Part shown: one piece after another, positions 61,259-64,000 of the stretch | Numbering within the stretch: position 1 is the first letter of the stretch | How the letters are laid out: the number at the start of each line of letters is the position of its first letter | Assembly (NCBI GenBank): GCA_947184155.2 | Contig: CAMXCT020001492.1 | Coordinates: forward strand, 1-64,000 | Origin: Cladocopium goreaui | Lineage: Eukaryota > Sar > Dinophyceae > Suessiales > Symbiodiniaceae | Direction: 5' to 3' | Length of the DNA stretch: 64,000 nt | Position numbers and translations under genes: made by a program | Notes under the pieces: generated by a model | Seen by the model: only the letters and a program-made list of their open reading frames with translations | Database searches by the model: none | What the model was told of the DNA's origin: nothing

Positions 61259-63999
61259 GTGCCTAGAGCCTGATTGGAAAGTCGTTCCTTTGTTGCGTGA
61301 TGTTGGGTACCTGGTTGATTTCTAACTCTGCGACAATGACTGACTAATGATTCCATCGGTGTATGACGCATGGGGTATGTTTATTTTAATAACACTTGCA
61401 AACTAGATGAGATGGTTGGGTTTTAATGCGAGGGTCAACGGAGTCCAGAAGGGCCTCCATAGCGGGTTTGCGGCCAGTTCAAGCTCATGATGCAGGTGAA
61501 GAACAATTCGAAGTTGAAGGATGCCATTGTGCGATCTGTGGCGCTTTTGCAGGGGCAGGCAGCCGCTTCACACTATCAGGTGCTCTTTGATTCCAGCCAG
61601 CTGCACTTGCCATCAGAATCATCGCTGAGCAGGGCCCGTTTGAAGGTTGACATTTTGCTGTGCTTGTGGCACCACGCGCAAGTGACCGATCCTTCAGCAT
61701 TCTTTGTTTACTTATCTTCTGACTCTTCACCCCAAGGGGGGTACGAACTATTGATGACTTTGCAAGATGTTTGCAGTCGTACCATGTCTGGGTTTTGATT
61801 GAGGCTCAGGCTCAGGTCAGTTTCTCTTCATGCAGAGGTTTTCCTGATCAAAATATTTGGTTAAATGTTAAATCAAACTCACTAAGGTAACAGTCAAAAC
61901 TCTTGTTTTTCTGGTGTGGACTGGACTGGATTTAAAATTTTGGTTCAAGTTAGCTTGACCCGAAAGTGTGATTTTTGATTAATTAGCCAATTGAAGTGGT
62001 CCCGTCATGAAAAACACCATCATTCATCATCTGAGGTGCGGATGCCTTGAAATTGATGCAGCTCATTGATGAGTCCAGGGAAAAGGGGCACGACTTCGAC
62101 GAAGGTGAGATCTCAGTTGACTTGCAGGCATTCTTAGATTCCAAGTTCTTGAGGACTACAACACTGCCGCTGGGAATGCTTGGCTCTGGAAACTGTGACC
62201 TTGCCGCTAAACATGAATGTCTTTTCCATTGCTTGAAGTTGAACTGTGGTATTGGAACTGATGCTTGACTTGCAGCAGTTGTCGTGTAGATTACGCACTG
62301 TAGTACCGTAGACGGTAGTACTGTAGACTGTAGTACTGTAGATTTATTTTTGTTTCTGAAAAGTCTCTATCCCCTTAACTTTAATCCCCTTATCTTTTCT
62401 CAGACTTGAATTTTGGATCCTGGAATCTGTGGCCTGATGGCGGGATGTACACTTTCCCTTTGCCCAGATTGCCAAGATGTTCAGGATGGCGCAGCGTTGG
62501 CAGCATTCTCCAATTCTGTCATTGGACTGTGTTCTGACTACGGCACCGAGAGCCAGCTGTCAGAGGTTTGTTTCGTTGATGTGGTTGTTCGGGTTCCGTG
62601 CCGGTGTGGAAAGGTGGATTGGTAGAAGTGGTAGAAGTAGAAGTTAAGTTAGAATAGAATCAGATGATTTTTTGACCTGCATTGAGTTCATTGAACTTTG
62701 AACTCTGAACTTATGATTCGCAGTTGCCCTTACACACAAACATGTGGGCTGAAAATGCTGAAAAGTGCATGGTTTGACACCTTCCCTGCAGGTGCCCGAC
62801 ATACCGATCAAACAAACTCTGGAGGCAATGGTGCACAACTCGAATGGAATGTTGAAACTTGTGCGTCCTGAGAGTCATGGTGGTTCTGCAGCGCTGGCCC
62901 CGATAGTTTCAGACTCGGATGGTTTCCAGAACCAAGCCAGTGTACTTTGGCTTATATCTCTATTTGAAGTCCGATCAATCACATTCACATGTCCCGTGTC
63001 ACTGTCAATGACAATCTGTGTCAGCAGGCTGCAGAGGCTGTAGAGCAATAGTGGCTGGCGGGCGCATCTCACGCCCATGGCTTTTACTCCCAACCATCAA
63101 CGATCTCAACATGTATCATGTACTAATGTTCATGGACCTGCAATTTGGACCTGGAGCTTGTAAGGGGAACCAGACCACCAGGGACTTGTCTAAGGCAAGC
63201 GCGGGTCCAGCTCCAGCAGCAGTCATTGATGCGGGGAAGTTGATGTTCGGACTTTCCGGCGCTATGTCGGTTCATGGCCAGAAACACATTTGGGACAACA
63301 TCAGTGGAGATGTCCTGCAGCTTTTGCGTCACTACAAAACCTTCAAGGCAGGACCTGGGGCCGGGCGAGGTCCAGAATTGATTCATATCCCTTAGGGCCT
63401 TAGGCTTAGGATCGCTTTTGAGATCAGCCGGTCTGTGGTCAGGGGCAGGCTGTTCAGCGCATGTCAGTGCACAGTGGCACAGCCCATGGTTGGGTTTCAT
63501 GAGTTTCATGTATTCAGTCTGTGACATGGCCAGGAGTCACTGAACGGATTGGTGACGCTCTTACAAGTGCGGCACTACAGAGACCGAATATGTGATGCCT
63601 TGTTCAAGAACACTCCCTTTCTGAAGATTATGCGATGCTGGCCGGCAGGCCAGTTTATCCAATGGCGGTGGGGATCGCTTGTTACAGTATGCAAAGGACT
63701 GCTTGATCGCGAGCAGGCGCTCAGAGGCAATTGGTCTTTGAAAGTGCTGCTTCGTGTTCCTGATGTGGAGGGGCAAAGTGATGCGGCAGAGGAAATGGCC
63801 TTCAAGCGTGCCAAGTTGCAGGCATCCGAACTTTTTCAAGCGGCTGACCGCGCAGTGACAGACAGAATGTTCTGGTCCTACGTGAAAATGTTGTACTGCA
63901 TCAATGGCCACCTGGAAAAGATTTCCTCGTGGTGCGAGGCTTGTGCCTGCCACGGCTGGGAATCAAAGTCCTGCCCTCTTAAGGGCAGGCGGTGCAACG
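61100..63999 (+). CDS. Gene 3: multi-exon dinoflagellate-type gene, possibly decayed, open at right edge
   Basis: At least five plus-strand exons in order, most joined in phase. No enzyme domain is recognised; the last exon carries a CEACACHGW then CPLKGRR cysteine cluster that I associate, from memory, with an expanded dinoflagellate protein family. The exon near 62,407-62,573 reads as two halves in different frames, and the stretch 62,942-63,520 has only broken coding traces, so this copy is probably a pseudogene or has annotation gaps. Confidence 0.6.
61496..61772 (+). CDS. gene 3 exon b
   Basis: Acceptor ATGCAG|GTGAAG; phase 0; encodes VKNNSKLKDAIVRSVALLQG, then SSLSRARLKVDILLCLWHHA and SSDSSPQGGYELLMTLQDV; donor GTTT|GCAGTC (GC). 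Confidence 0.75.
62036..62244 (+). CDS. gene 3 exon c
   Basis: Acceptor TCTGAG|GTGCGG; with the base left by exon b reads CADALKLMQLIDESREKGHD, then ISVDLQAFLDSKFLRTTTLP and LGMLGSGNCDLAAKHECLF. The 3' end is approximate (several GT). Confidence 0.65.
62407..62573 (+). pseudogene. gene 3 exon d with apparent frameshift
   Basis: The first half reads NFGSWNLWPDGGMYTFPLPR in one frame; the second reads DVQDGAALAAFSNSVIGLCS then DYGTESQLSE in another. The switch lies near 62,465-62,485. Donor GAG|GTTTGT. The acceptor TCTCAG|ACTTG lacks the usual G. Confidence 0.5.
62792..62941 (+). CDS. gene 3 exon e
   Basis: Acceptor CTGCAG|GTGCCC, phase 0 with exon d; encodes VPDIPIKQTLEAMVHNSNGM then LKLVRPESHGGSAALAPIVS; donor AGT|GTACTT. 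Confidence 0.65.
62942..63520 (+). other. coding traces between gene 3 exons
   Basis: Fragments VTVNDNLCQQAAEAVEQ (about 62,999-63,049), LLPTINDLNMYHVLMFMDLQ (about 63,083-63,142) and ISGDVLQLLRHYKTFKAGPG (about 63,301-63,360) lie in different frames. These may be short exons or a decayed region. Confidence 0.35.
63525..63999 (+). CDS. gene 3 last visible exon, open at edge
   Basis: A frame open for about 158 codons encodes HYRDRICDALFKNTPFLKIM, RVPDVEGQSDAAEEMAFKRA, WSYVKMLYCINGHLEKISSW, then CEACACHGW...CPLKGRR, the last a possible metal-binding or disulfide cluster. It continues past the window end. Confidence 0.7.
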
Positions 64000-64000
64000 A

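Noticed and set aside
1-63999. CRISPR arrays, rRNA genes, bacterial promoters
   Set aside because: Repeats are tandem or inverted without unique equal-length spacers; no rRNA core sequence seen; the gene structure is eukaryotic.

Overview
The window looks like nuclear DNA of a dinoflagellate, most likely a symbiodiniacean or close relative. Coding DNA is a small fraction of the window and is cut into short exons. In the best-resolved gene 12 of 14 introns use GC or GA rather than GT at the 5' end, and all 14 acceptors read AG|G. A dinoflagellate-style 23-residue leucine-rich repeat protein is also present. Introns are filled with short terminal-inverted-repeat (TIR) elements and AT microsatellites. 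No rRNA, tRNA, CRISPR array or bacterial-type operon was found.

Layout. Two large genes lie head to tail on the minus strand. Gene 2 (about 58,154 down to 29,937) encodes an unrecognised membrane protein with an N-terminal hydrophobic or signal segment, cysteine-rich early exons, several later membrane segments and a basic tail. Gene 1 (29,209 down to at least 5,229) is a SulP/SLC26-type anion transporter. I assembled it from 17 exons; its last membrane helices and the STAS domain were not found and may lie beyond the left edge. Its intron 2 (about 9 kb) carries a smaller minus-strand LRR gene (21,529 to about 19,100) with two frame breaks, and a KDZ-transposon-type cysteine-cluster coding segment (about 24,538 to 23,493). 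On the plus strand at the right edge (61,100 to 63,999, open) is a multi-exon gene of a lineage-specific type with a C-terminal Cys/His cluster; one of its exons appears frame-shifted.

The rest is repeats. At least ten families of short inverted-repeat elements recur. The commonest has ends TACCCTCTGGTAA / TTACCAGAGGGTA and is present about 25 times. One copy sits inside another element, and the empty-site comparison shows a TA target duplication. In several introns whose two ends are phase-consistent, these elements make up more than half of the intron, so they may be a source of introns. Larger compound repeats include a 2.3-kb inverted structure with 44-bp arrays at both ends, a duplicated 0.5-kb hairpin element, a TIR-bounded G-rich element near the left end, and two dispersed copies of a TCTGGCA satellite. 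Exon boundaries were placed by hand from reading-frame phase, splice dinucleotides and protein-family expectation. No search or alignment was run.
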